Assembly (NCBI GenBank): GCA_963989385.1
Contig: OZ022498.1
Span: forward strand, 5,339,501-5,403,500
DNA: 64,000 nucleotides
Direction: 5' to 3'
Origin: Ctena decussata
Taxonomy: Eukaryota > Mollusca > Bivalvia > Lucinida > Lucinidae
A model generated the notes under the pieces. That model made no database searches, was not told the origin of the DNA, and saw nothing but the letters and a program-made list of their open reading frames with translations. Shown piece by piece: positions 34,696 to 46,463 of this stretch. The position numbers and the translations under genes are program-made. Within the stretch, counting starts at the first letter, position 1. Each line of letters starts with the position of its first letter.

Positions 34696-35840
34696 AACAA
34701 GAGTTGTCAGAAGACAACAAAGCACGCCTACTAAGAGATTGATTCGCAGAGGGATGGTGGTGTTGAAACACTTTTGTCCAGATGTATGTGTGTGCCAAGT
34801 ATAATGATTGCCATCCATATAGGGATTGAGAAATATGATAAAGTCAGTAAAGCATAAAATATAGGACAAATCCAAAAAGCCTTTACCTTTTCGGAACTTT
34901 AAACTAAAATAAAAGCATCGCAAACGACTGCGTGATACCCCACCACTGCAAACCATTTTCACACACCGGTTTTTTCCAGATTTTGTTATCTCTGTATAAC
35001 CAAAGGGCAGGGGCAGCTTAACCCCACTGAACATGGATAAAAGCCTTTGTCATGACAGGACACTTCATTACTCTGATCACTTACAATATGGTTCCGATAA
35101 ATCACTTACCACTCCAACCAAATACAACTTTAGTGATTTTAAATATGTGGCCATGGGACAGGGACAGATAACCTCTAAAGGGTCAAATTTTAATCACCAC
35201 AAGAAGCTTTTATTACTTCTATCAGATGTAATTTTCTGAATCTGTTTCGCCTGAATTTATATAGATTTTACCATCATTTTATGCATGTATATAGCCCAGG
35301 GACAGGGGGAGATAACTCCAATGGGGTAAATTTGAGTATTACTGGAGGATTTCATCACTCTGATCATTGCTGTAAGTTTCAGAAAAATCTCTTCAAACTC
35401 TGATTTTATATGGAATTTTTCATTATTTTATACATGTATATAGCCCCAGGGCAGGGGCAGATAACCCCCAATGATATAATTTCTGTGCTCATACAAAGCT
35501 TTTGTTACTTCGATCATGCTTGTAAAGTTTCATCATGATACTCCAAGTAGTAAAGGAACTAGAGGCCAGGAACCATTTTTTGAACATTGACAAGTGCCAT
35601 AACTCTGTCAGAAAATATCGAAATTTGCCCATTAACAATCCCAAGCGAGACATTCTTGGTACAAATGCATATGCAAAATTTGAAGGAAATCTGTAGATAA
35701 ATACTTAAGTTATCGAACGGAAACGAAGTGTGGACGGACGGACAGATGGACTGATGTACATACTATGGATGGACGGACGGACACACGGACGGCCAACGTG
35801 AAAACATAATACCCCGCCACTAACGTGTGGCGGGGTATAA
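34696..35840 (-). mobile_element. Helentron-like element F (with a second end nested)
   Basis: AACAAGAGTTGTCAGAAGAC at 34696 forms the hairpin end. A second start-like block with ATACCCCACCACTG lies at 34933. The right end is ATACCCCGCCACTAACGTGT followed by GGCGGGGTAT, preceded by GGACGGAC microsatellite at about 35730-35795. Internal units of about 150 bp carry ATGTATATAGCCC(A)GGG-CAGGGG-AGATAA (about 35285, 35435). Lies in HTRA2 intron 6. Confidence 0.6.
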
Positions 35841-36292
35841 ATATGTAACAACTGAAAAAGTTTAAAAAAAAAAACTTTATAAGTTTAGTGTTCAGCGATG
35901 ACGTCATCAAAGACCTTATGAATTTGCAGCGGAACCCCAGCACTAAGGTAGCTTCAAACAATAGGGATAAACTAGGGTGCTGCATAATTGCAAGGGTTCA
36001 CCTGGACTGGTAGCTTAGTTAGTGGAAGTGAATAGAAAGGCAAGACACAGGCTTAGTTTTTACTTGTCTATTAAAAAAACTTTTTTCTTGAACATGTATC
36101 AGTATATATTAGATGTATTATAGGCACACAAATATTGTATTATATATAGAAATGTGCGAGTTAGTATCCAAAGCTATGTTGTTTAGAATTAAACATGAGA
36201 ACAGACTAGATACAAGATAGAATATTTGGCCTTACAAGTAGTTTAATATTTAGATTAAGTAACCTTTAAGTAATATTTACCTATACAAATCC
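35841..36292. other. HTRA2 intron 6, unassigned
   Basis: No exon or repeat boundary recognised. Confidence 0.3.
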
Positions 36293-37535
36293 TACTGTCC
36301 AGGTAGGCTATTTTGACAGTGACGTCACTGTTTGTTTACTATTTTGGACAATGTCTATTATTTAAGACGGGGATGTTAAGTTTCCATATAAGCGATATAG
36401 ATATTATTTACAACCACATTCCGCAAATAGCAATTGTGGCCTAGAGGTTAAATAGAGATGCTAGTATAGAAGTTTTGGTGTGCCAAACAAGAGAATGCAG
36501 GTTCAAATCTTGGAATCATTTTTTTTTGCTAATTTATTTATTGTTTCATTTTATACTTTTATTTATGTGTGTGTGTGGAAATATGACAAAAGTTCTTTTT
36601 TTTTTTTTTTTTTTTTTTTCATTTTCAGCACATGGTGGCCAAAATCCCTATTGCTTTGCCAAAATAAATGAACTAATCAGTTATATCAGACAAACAGATG
36701 ATGTTGAATGAATATAATGGGGGAGGTCATGATCGGGCGATGGTGCTTGGTAACTTTAAGTGCCGGGGCATCCTAATTATTTGGTTAATAGAAGTACAAG
36801 GGCCTACTGAAATTGCAGCAGGTGCGGGTGATGGTGATTTGGACAATTTCCTCCCTCTTATCAGACCTCTTTTATCTCTCACGCTCTCTGTTAGACGGCT
36901 GGACATGGACTGAAATACTGTTTCAAGGAGCATGTTTGGAATGAAACATAAAACAAAAATAAAATGGGAGGCAGATAAGAAATTAAAATCTAAGACTGGA
37001 AAACTATAGGCATCAAATTATAAAGTTTCATTTTAGCAAAAGAAAGAAAAAAAAATGATTTCAAGCTAACCGGGGTTCGAACCTGCAACATTTTGTTTGC
37101 GAAGTCGTCACGTTACCTCTACACTATACAACAATGCTTGACAGAAGACAGTCAATTTAATAGCTTATTGAAGTAACAGGCTGAATTTTCTACGATACGC
37201 TACGGTTTCACCTATCGCAAAGTAATGGTTCAGTCTGTTTACATTCTGATTATCCTGACTGGACAGTATAATAGAACAATAAATAAATTAAAAAAATAAA
37301 AAAGAAAATGATTCCAAGATCTGAACCTGCATTCTATTGTTTGGCAAACCGAAACTTCTGCACTCGTTTCTCTAATTTAACCACTAGGCCACAGTTGCTA
37401 TTTGCCGAAAGTGCTTGTAAATAATATCTATATCGCTTATATTGAAACTTAACATCCCCGTCTTAAATAATAGGCATTGTCCAAAATAGTAAACAAACAG
37501 TGACGTCACTGTCACAATAGCCTAACTGGACAGTA
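36293..37535. mobile_element. TA-flanked MITE with tRNA-like sequence in its TIRs
   Basis: TA-CTGTCCAG at 36293 faces CTGGACAG-TA at 37526-37535. The arms are about 240 bp and similar throughout, including CAGTGACGTCACTGTTTGTT and AGACGGGGATGTTAAGTTTC. Each arm contains a tRNA-like segment with an A-box (GTGGCCTAGAGG or GTGGCCTAGTGG) and a B-box (GGTTCAAATC or GGTTCAGATC). A third, different tRNA-like segment lies at 37062-37134 on the minus strand with GGTTCGAACCCC, followed at 37256 by another CTGGACAGTA end. TA duplication suggests the Tc1/mariner group. No transposase. Confidence 0.65.
36436..36513 (+). other. tRNA-like segment in left TIR
   Basis: GTGGCCTAGAGG (A-box-like) and GGTTCAAATC (B-box-like) are 57 bp apart. 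The arms do not fold into a proper cloverleaf by eye, so this is a pol III promoter-like relic and not a tRNA gene. Its inverse is at about 37325-37398. Confidence 0.5.
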
Positions 37536-37558
37536 ACTTTGCCTATAATACAATGAGG

Positions 37559-37665
37559 GTGCACCAATCATAAGTGAGTGGACCAATCATGTGTGAATGC
37601 ACTGATTATGGGTGAATGCACCAATCATGGGTGAATGCACCAAGCATGAGTGTAAGCACTTAACA
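37559..37665. repeat. ~21-bp minisatellite
   Basis: About five degenerate tandem units of GTGAATGCACCAATCATGGG. Less regular copies (GGTGCATGCACCAAT and similar) continue to about 37880. Confidence 0.6.
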
Positions 37666-39099
37666 CAGGTAAAAGTATGAACCCTCAAGGTATTGCAACA
37701 TATTTTGGTGTATGTATCACCAACAGGTAGCATCAATCATGAGTGAATGTATAAGTAATACACCACAAGTGCATAGCAACAAACAACAGGTATAAGCAAC
37801 TTCAACAAGTTGTACAAACCATGGGTGCATGCACCAATAGCAAGTGCACCATTCGTAGGTGTATGTGTGTCTAAGTGCACCAAAACTAAGGTGTAGTTAC
37901 AGAGTTCCCTGAGATAATTTTCAAAGTTGCTTCAGTTCTTAATACAAAGTCTTTTGACTCATTTGAATCAGAATCATGTGCCAACCAAAACCAATAGAAA
38001 AAGTAAACAAGACAACAAGCACCAACGCTGGAGAAATATCATTAAAATAAATGATTATGAGAGAGAGAGACCTCTAAAGGTCTATATAAATTTCTCCTAC
38101 CAGGCATGGTGATCTGTTGGTGTACAGTTGGTGCATAGTAGCTATTGTGATAGGTGTGATTTGTTAGTATTCTCAGGCAAGCCAGAGAGCTCAAGTGGAT
38201 CAGTTGACCGAAGTACAAACTAATGGCCGACACCCACTGCAACGTCACTTATATAGTCTAAGGTCACGTAATACCCTGTAACGTCATCAGTTGACCTCAT
38301 GAGCCGTCTTGGTGCACCTTGTACGTTTCCGTAGCGTTGGTGCAGTTTCTGTCTATTTGGATCATACTGCCGCCAACACCCGGAAAGTACCGAGAGATTC
38401 CAAAAACTAAGCGTGGTGAAGAGAACTGAAATCCCGTTCATTGGCTGAGTTAAACCCAAAATACAGCGATAAAGATTCATACCAACATGCAAAAAGTATA
38501 TAATGGTAAAATACAAATGTAATACTTCATCATCATGCCAGGATAATGCTCAGTTATTAGTTTTAGTGAGCTAACTTTCCAGTCAAAGTCGGCACACAAA
38601 TTCGTGTTTACATAAATCGAGCGTGACTAATAATTCTGCACCAATCAAATCATGAAATGAACAAGCAGCAGCCCAGTTCCATAAAAATGAGGCAGCTCAA
38701 AATGACTGTCAGATGGCATATAATTTACATGTTCAGCTCTTCATATCTCCAATACTATTAATGATAATTTAATGCAATTTTGGGACTCAGCTGCTTAGAG
38801 AAAAACATTTTGTAATATAGAATCACCTTCATAATTGCCCTTAAAATGTGCGAAAATGTTGTGTCACACATAAAACACATACATTTCAGAGGATGAGTGT
38901 CAAATTTTCCTACAATGTAAATCCAGAGATTGTTTTCATAAAATTTCGTGAATGTGAAGCTTCGTGACTGTTAAAATATTGCGAAATGGTTATGGTTTGA
39001 TTATGGCAATGAGTCATTATATTAAAGAATCACAGATTCAAAACTCTGAAGTAATTCCTGAAAGAAGCGATGATAAAACTTTACAAGTTTACAATAACT
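37666..39099. other. HTRA2 intron 6, unassigned
   Basis: No exon recognised on either strand. A (GA)n stretch at 38057-38070 and scattered degenerate minisatellite units. Confidence 0.3.
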
Positions 39100-39312
39100 T
39101 AACCCTTAAAGCACAAAAAAATGCAGACAACAAGATTATCCTCCGCGAAATTAAAAGAACTTTGGATTAAGCTATATCATACTGAGCATTCAAAGACCGG
39201 ACAGCAAACAGTGTAGATACAGATGAGATCGTTCATTATGAGCTGCCTCATCTGGATCAATGTAATTTGCAAATTTAACAAGTTTCATTTTAGCACTTTG
39301 AGTTTTAAGCTG
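39100..39312. mobile_element. MITE of the CTTAAAGCACAAAAA family
   Basis: CTTAACCCTTAAAGCACAAA at the left and a degenerate inverse (TTTTAGCACTTTGAGTTTTAAG) at the right. The centre holds the palindromic part CAGATGAGAT...CATCTG. A better copy with TTTTTGGTGCTTTAAG lies at 57682-57895. It ends 65 bp from the exon 6 donor. Confidence 0.5.
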
Positions 39313-39377
39313 TTTAAAACAGATTCCATGTGACATGTCTAAAGGACAAGAATACAATAAAGGCCTAGAATACAAAC

Positions 39378-39558
39378 CTGTAGGCAGGACTTGGCATTTT
39401 CACCCCATGTACAAATACTCCATACTGACAGTCAGGTGGGAAACTAGCAATTTGTTCACTCAAGGCATCAATAACCTTCTCGTTTAAGGTCATCATAGTT
39501 AATCCAAGATAGTAATGCTTCTGTTTTTGACTTGAACCAAACCGGCTAGCTCTCTGGG
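39378..39558 (-). CDS. HTRA2: HTRA2 exon 6 (start of PDZ domain)
   Basis: Acceptor CTTTTTTCAG before 39558. The first two bases complete Ser309, then QRASRFGSSQKQKHYYLGLT, MMTLNEKVIDALSEQIA and QYGVFVHGVKMPSPAYR. YLGLTMMTL corresponds to the carboxylate-binding loop start of the HtrA2 PDZ domain (YIGVMMLTL in vertebrates). Donor ACAG|GTTTGT at 39377-39376, phase 2. Confidence 0.93.
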
Positions 39559-40299
39559 CTGAAAAAAGAAGCTTAATGTGAAAAAGGACTTTAGGCAACA
39601 CTTGCAATGAAACAAATAAATTTAAAGAGTAACTACACTTCAGGAACTGACTGAATCAGATCCCAAACCCTATCCCCAACATCAAAGGGAAAGATTGACA
39701 AAGACATTCCAACAAACAATAAATTACAAGTGATAAGCCGAGTCAGCAGCTCTTTCCCAAATAGGTGGCAACTCAGCTATCTTTATTGAACTAAATAATT
39801 TAGACCAACAGAAGGGTTACAACAGACTAAGCAAATTATACGAAAAACATTTAACTATTATTTTTACCTATTTTCTATTTTTATTATAGAAGGGTTAAAA
39901 TGAGAACACAATAAATTAAACAGCACCGAACATATAACAAATGCCACCGCAACGAAAGTACCGACTTGGGACGGTCAGTAATAACAACTGGGGGTTTAAA
40001 CCGCTTTTACTGGGCCCAAACCTTCACCCTCACCCTCCGCTGCGGTGCACACAATTAGTTGGTAGTTCGGTTCGTATGGAAGTCCCCTAACTCATCAGAG
40101 AGTCATCACGGTCAACAATTAAGATCAAGAAAAGACTGTGATGAAGCAAGGATGAGGACTCGACAGCCAAAACGTGTTGAGACACCTGGAGATCCCTGGG
40201 GCGTCAGCAACACCACTGGAGCAAAAGAAGACCACCAGTTGAACCCCGGTGGGCCAAGAAACAGACAAACATCCGGCCTCAACCAACTAATATATAGCT
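39559..40299. other. Intron 5 stretch and probable Penelope 3' region
   Basis: On the minus strand, downstream of the Penelope-like RT stop. It contains AATAAAGATAG near 39785 and may be that element's 3' UTR. No exon seen. Confidence 0.35.
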
Positions 40300-42195
40300 T
40301 TATGTAGGGGCTATCATAGAGTCTGAACCCCGACCCACCGGCGTGCAATTAAAGAGGACAGCAAAGTTGTCAACCGTGATTGGGTTAACCACTAAGCATG
40401 CAGACTGTTGCATTATATCTATGTTATAGCCAATGAGTTTAAATCGTATGATAATTTTCTTAAATTGATCAGGAAATTCTGTTTTCCCTACGATTTTGCG
40501 TAATTTATATACTAAGTCACCATAAAATTCAGGTTCCGATAGGCCTTGTTGCAAAAGTGACCTTAACCCTGTTTTATATTTAGAAACCAATTCAAAGTGT
40601 CTACGATAAAATTTAGAAAAAGCTTTCCGAAGTTTATGATACCGATACCCCTGCTGTAAAAGCTTGGCAGTCAAACTTTTATTATGAGCATTGAAATCAG
40701 CCAGATGACTGGACACCCTAGCGAAGCGAATAAGCTGAGAAATGTAAACACCATAAGAAGTGGTGCGGGGAACATCACCATCCAAAAACGGAAAATTAAC
40801 AATGTCGAAATCAAAATCATCTCGTTTGTCATAAATTTTAGCTGAAACAAATCCATCTAAAATAGATAAATGTAAATCCAAAAATGGGGCCTCGGTATCA
40901 GAAGTATTTGCTTTATTTAACTGCAATTGAGCATGATAAATTTGACAAACCATTCCTTCAAAATAAGGATTGTCAGTATTTAAAAGGTCGTCCAAGTATC
41001 TAGACGTTGAGTTGAATGCTTCAATGACATGAGCTTGAGTATCATCAGAAAGAGACATCATAAAGTCTCTTTCATAGCAAAATAGAAACAAATCTGCTAC
41101 AAGAGGAGCGCAATTAGTACCCATCGGAATTCCTATAATTTGTCTGTGTAACTTAGTACCGAATCTGATGAAAATGTTATCTAGAAGATATACTAAAGCA
41201 TCACAAACATTTTGGCAAGACCACATTTTAAACCTTTTTTGGTCATCGGAAGTAAAAAAAGCATGTTTATCATAGCAAGCAAGATAAAGAGCACCCTCTC
41301 TCTGAAAAGTAGTCTCAATTAAATTTATTAGTTTCTTTTTTATTAAATTATGGGGCAAAGTTGTATAGAATGTCGAAAAATCGTATGAAGACAAACTAAA
41401 CGCACGATATCCTCTAGACATCAGTTTATCAAGAACCTCGGTAGAATTTTTAATTGACCAAAACAAATTTTTTCCTAACTTTTCGAAAACTTTTTCACAG
41501 TACCTAATTACATGAATTTTGATAGCGGTGAGGTAAGAAGTTAATAATTTGGAAAGTTCAGTAGTGGTACAAGCACTAGAATTAGCAATAAACCTGGCTT
41601 TATATGGTCGTTTATGAAGTTTAGGTAACCAGTACATCGTAGGAAGCTTGTCCTGCCGTTCCTCTACATTTACAGAAAACTTGAGAGCTATATCCTTACA
41701 GTGCCTAAAGACAACAGACTTTTCGTCTTCTGAAGTCTCTTCATAGGCCTTAGTGCCGCCAAGTTCTTGTTTTAATGTGTTAATAAAGTGTAACCGTCAA
41801 ACAACGACAACGTTATTTGCAGCCTTGTCTGCTGGAACCAGAACGTACTTACTATGAAACTGCTGGATACCCAACTTCAGGTGACGGAATGTTGATTTAA
41901 GTTTAGGCGGCAATAGATTTGTGCTTTGGGAATAGAATTTAATACGTTTATCCATTACATTAAAAATGTTCACCTTCCATTCCTTTAAAGCATCAGACTC
42001 AACATGTTCCCGCTTGCACCATCGATTACCAAAATCAGTTATAGAACAGGCCATATCTTCCCTACAATTTTTGAACTCAATACGGTTAGGAAATCTATAT
42101 TTTGGTCCCTTCGAAATAATGTTACGAATTCTTGAATCTGAAATAATATTAAGATTCCCTGTAATGACATGGCCAGCGGCAGGATAGATAAATTT
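40300..42195 (-). mobile_element. Penelope-like retroelement, nearly intact RT
   Basis: Minus frame from about 42195: AAGHVITGNLNIISDSRIRN, then VLVPADKAANNVVVV, then an in-frame TGA (41799-41797) at a place where relatives usually have Cys. It continues with MYWLPKLHKRPYKARFIA (about 41640), LSSYDFSTFYTTLPH (about 41380), GIPMGTNCAPLVADLFLFCYE (41130) and the YLDD catalytic box (about 41000). It stops at 40300. YWLPKLHK and GIPMGTNxAP are hallmarks of Penelope-like RTs. No GIY-YIG endonuclease was found on either side. The frame is otherwise open for over 600 codons. Lies in HTRA2 intron 5. Confidence 0.9.
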
Positions 42196-42416
42196 GGAGT
42201 CTATACAATCTCATGTATTAAAATAAGACTGTATATCTGGGTGATTTAGGGTGTTTTATGACATTTAACTCCAGAATGAGTCTTCATATTTCTTATTGTG
42301 GCCCCTAAACTACAACAACACAGGCTGCAAATCTTCTCAGAATGACAGCGCTCTTAGTAAGAAGTTTTTTTGATTGATTTGTTGCTTTTCCTCCATGGTA
42401 AACAGCTATGGCCATG

Positions 42417-42588
42417 TCAGGGGTAACAGGGATAATTTAAGGATTATTTTTCTTATTTCTCAACAAAAATATATGTTGTGACCCTCATTAGAACCGTCTC
42501 ATTGAGATGATTCTAATGAATGGTCACAACATATATTATGTTGAGAAATATGGGAAAATATGCCTGAATTATCCCTGTTACCCCTTCT
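42417..42588. repeat. Fold-back MITE (GGGGTAACAGGGATAATT family)
   Basis: GGGGTAACAGGGATAATT faces AATTATCCCTGTTACCCC, and the centre ATGTTGTGACC...GGTCACAACAT is also self-complementary, so the entire 170 bp forms one hairpin. Related copies at 48757-48943 and, more diverged, 53570-53770. Confidence 0.7.
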
Positions 42589-43333
42589 TATATGGAGATC
42601 TACTCTTTTAGAAAGAATTTTCTCCTGCAGGAGCAAAGGCTTACTTGACTCCCATTAAGAAGGAAGGTAAAAATGAAACTGGCAGAGTTGCTTCCCCTTC
42701 AAGTGTTACCATTAGCTTAAGAAAATTCTACCATATCTGGTTACACAATTTTTACTCCCTGGCAAATGGACAGGAGCTATCACGTTGCGGCATGAGTTTT
42801 ATCCTAGGTGGTGTCTCTCTTTTCTGAACTATGCTTGTCCTTATTTTTGCGATAAAAGGGATGTCTTTTGAAAACCTGGAAAAAGCATGGGTTCCAAATA
42901 CTAACAATAAGTGATACCAACGGGGGTTTAGCCTAGCATCTGCAGATGTAAAGATAGTTTATTACAAACTTTTATGTTTTGCGGAAGATCTAGTCAATAC
43001 TTTCAAGTTAAGTTCTTATTTCTTGAGATCTATGGATACATCTTCATATTTTCTTCTATTTGTACAATGTGAAACAACTCTGCTTTCTTCATAATTGCTC
43101 TTCTGGAAGACATAGCCCTTCTGGAATGGGTTTTTTTCTTAAAGGAAATAATTTGCTCCTGCGGAAGGGAATTTTTGCCTTTATGAGTTGACCACCCATA
43201 AAGAAGGGAGGCAGGAATATAATGGCAGAGCTGCTTTACCTGAAAATGATAATTCACATTAACTAATTTTCAAGATACTTTTCAATTGTAATAACCCAAG
43301 CTGAGACTACCAGAGTCTGCAGTGGGGTTATAT
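42589..43333. repeat. Repeat of the GAAGGGAGGCA / GAGTTGACC family
   Basis: Segments AAGAAGGAAGGTAAAAATGA (42656) and GAGTTGACCACCCATAAAGA (43186) belong to a repeat also found at 53765-53830, 55540-55735 and 58975-59130. It has inverted parts around GAGCAAATTCTTTCC-type sequence. Borders unclear. No exon seen. Confidence 0.35.
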
Positions 43334-43581
43334 TCCAACCAGAGGACCATTGGTCCTGTAGCTCACCTGAGTCCATTCATCCTCAGCACTCAGGGGTAAG
43401 TAACTCTAAGGCAAATTGTACAATATGACAGAATTTTGAAGTCTGCTTCTTGAGAACATTTCTGTAAAACTTTTGTCAAAATATCTACTGTAACACAGAA
43501 ATAAATGCTAATTTACATTTTTCCCATTATAAGTCTATGAAAACTTTAAGTTGCCAACAGATCACATAGGCAACAATAATA

Positions 43582-45194
43582 AACAAGAGGGCCATGATGG
43601 CCCTGGATCGCTCACCTGAGTATCCTGTGAACTTAACCTCAGAGACATCCATATGACCGACAGACAGACCTTCACAAAGATTAAATGGAAAATGAACCCT
43701 TTATTGTGTACCTAAGGTTTTTATAAGATTTAACCTAATGACCTAGATTTTGACCCCACATGACCCAGTTTCAAACCTGGTCTAGATTTCTTGGATATGA
43801 ACATTCTGACAAAGTTATCAAAACTGTGCCCTCTAGAGTGTACACAATGTTTTTCTAAGGTTTAACCAAGTGACCTACTTTTTGACCCAACATGACCAAG
43901 TTGCACCCTTGGTCCAGATTTGTTGGAGACAAACATTCTGACAAAGTCTCATGAAGATTAGAACAAAACTGTTTTTCTAAGAACTGACCTAGTGACCTAT
44001 TTTTTGACCTGACATGGCCCAGTTTCAAATCTGGTATAGATTTCATGAAAATAAACATTCTGACAACGTTTCACGTAGATTGAATCATAACTGTGCCCTC
44101 TAGAGTGCACACAAGATTTTTTCTAAGATTAGACCTAGTTCCCACAAGACTCAGATTCAAATTTGGCCTAGATTTTATACAAACAAACATTCTGACAAAG
44201 TTTCATGAAGATTGGATCAGAACTGTGCCCTTTAGAGTGTGCACAAGGTTTTTCTAAGATTTGACCCAGTGACCGTGTTTTTGACCCCACATGACCCAGT
44301 TTCAAAGATGGTCTAGATTTCATTTAGATAAACATTCTGACAAAGTTTCATGATGATTGGATCATAACTGTGCCCTCTGTGTCATTCTAAGATTTATTTC
44401 TATTTTTAGCTCTGGCAGCCATTTTGTTCAGCGGAGTGGAACCGTTTGAGCAACTTTTGTTCAGGGCCATGAGTAAAACATTTCTGTGAAATTTTTTTGA
44501 AATCAAGCCATTGGCTTCAGAGACAATGATGTTTAAAGCTTTTTTCTATTTTTAGCTCTGGTGGCCATATTGTTCAGCAGAGCGGAACCGTTTGAGCAAT
44601 TGTGGTAGAGGGTCTCCTAAGGAACATTTCTGTGATATTATTTCAAAATCGGCCCAGCAGTTTTAGAGGAGAAGTCGTTTAAAGGTTTTTCTATTTTTAG
44701 CTCTGGCGGCCATTTTGTTCAGCGGAGCGGAACCGTTTGAGCAATTTTGGTAGAGAGTCCCCCAAGAAACATTTCTGTGATATTATTTCAAAATCGGCCC
44801 AGCAGTTTTGGAGGAGAAGTCGTTTAAAGGTTTTTCTATTTTTAGCTCTGGCGGCCATATTGTTCAGCGGAGCGGAACTGTTTGAGCAATTTTGGTAGAT
44901 GGTCTCCTAAGGAACATTTCTGTAAAATTATTTCAAAATCGGCCCAGCAGTTTTGGAGGAGAAGTCGTTTAAAGGTTTTTCTATTTTTAGCTCTGGCGGC
45001 CATTTTGTTCAGCGGAGCGGAACTGTTTAAGCAATTTTGGTAGAGAGTCCCCCAAGGAACATTTCTGTGAAATTATTTCGAAATCCGTCCAGCAGTTTTG
45101 GAGAAGAAGTCGTTTAAAGCAAAAGTTGACGCCGGAAGACGGACAAAGACTGATCACAATACCTCACGTTGAGCACTTCGTGCTCAGGTGAGCT
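43582..45194 (-). mobile_element. Helentron-like element H with two tandem arrays
   Basis: AACAAGAGGGCCATGATGGC (hairpin) and GCTCACCTGAG at the left; GAGCACTTCGTGCTCAGGTG and AGC at the right. First array, about 43690-44385: about five units of about 130 bp with GACCTAGTGACC and AACATTCTGACAAAGTTTCA. Second array, about 44395-45118: five units of about 148 bp with CTATTTTTAGCTCTGGCGGC and GAGGAGAAGTCGTTTAAAGG. Short GACGCCGGAAGACGGAC tract at 45129. Confidence 0.7.
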
Positions 45195-46463
45195 AAAAAT
45201 AGTAATTCAATAGAGGCTATTACTAAGATCCTTTCAGTAAAGTTTCAGGTTTATCGTCCAATTAGTTTCTGAGTAGATGAGTATATTTTCTGTTATTAAC
45301 CATTTTGTTACCATGGCAACCAACCAAATTGTGCCATTTGAATAAATTTCATGCGGTTGCTAGGGGACTACTGCAGGAACAATTCTGTAAAAGTTTTGTC
45401 CAAATATCTGCAGGGATATAGCTATGAATGAAAATTTTCAACTTTCCTATTATAAGTCAATAGCAACTTAAAGTTCCAACAGAAACACAACTACTGGAGC
45501 AACTGCCATGAGAAACAGTATGTTTATAGATCCTAGTATTAAGATCCCTTCTGTAAAGTTTGAGCTGTATCGGTCGCATAGTTTTTGAGATGATTTTTTA
45601 ACAGTTTTTCAATTTTTCCGTTGCCATGGTAACCAGCCAAATTCTGCAATTTGCATAAAAGGCTGCTTAAGGACTACTCAAGAAACATTTCTATGGAAGT
45701 TTTGTCAAAATATCTGCACCAACATAGCAATAAATGCAAATTTTCTATCTTGCCATTAAAAGTCAATGGCAAATTTAAGTTCCCATAGCAACCAAACTGC
45801 TAGAGCAATTGCCAAGAAAAACAGTACTTTTATAGAAGCCAGTACTAAGATCCTTTCTCTTAACCTTGGACTTTATTGGTTGCATAGTTTTTGAGGAGAT
45901 GAATTTTTAATATTTTTCTATTTTAAATCATTCGATTGCAATGGCAACTAGCCAAATTGTGCAATTGACATAAATTTCATGTGGTTCATAGAGGACTACT
46001 CAAGAAACATTTCTGTAAAATTTTTGCCAAAATATCTGCACCAACATAGCAATAAAGGCAAATTTTCTATTTTGCCATTATAAGTCAATGGCCAAGTTAA
46101 GTTCCCATGGCAACCAAACTGCTAAAGCAATTGCCAGAGAAAAACAGTACTTTTATAGAAGCCAGTACTTAGATCCTTTCTGTGAAGTTTGGGCTTTATT
46201 GGTTGCATAGTTTCTGAGGAGACGATTTTTTAATATTTTTCTATTTTAAATCATTCGGTTGCCATGGCAACCAGCCAAATTGTGCAATTGACATAAATTT
46301 CATGTGGCTGATAGAGGACTACTCACAGAACATTTCTGTAAAAGTTTTGTCAAAATATCTGCAAGGCCATAGCAATAAATGCAATTTTTTTCTATTTTGC
46401 CATTATAAGTCAATGGAAACTTTAAAGTCCCATAGCAACCAAACTGCTAGAGCAATAGCCAAG

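Noticed and set aside
37062..37134. tRNA gene on the minus strand with GGTTCGAACCCC
   Set aside because: Anticodon and acceptor stems cannot be formed convincingly; part of the MITE.
42420..42440. I-SceI-like homing endonuclease site (TAACAGGGATAAT)
   Set aside because: The order of the half-sites does not match the 18-bp recognition sequence; it is the end of a fold-back MITE present in other copies.
44395..45118. Regular array that could be taken for CRISPR-like repeats
   Set aside because: Units of about 148 bp are contiguous with no unique spacers, and the host is an animal; these are tandem cores of a mobile element.
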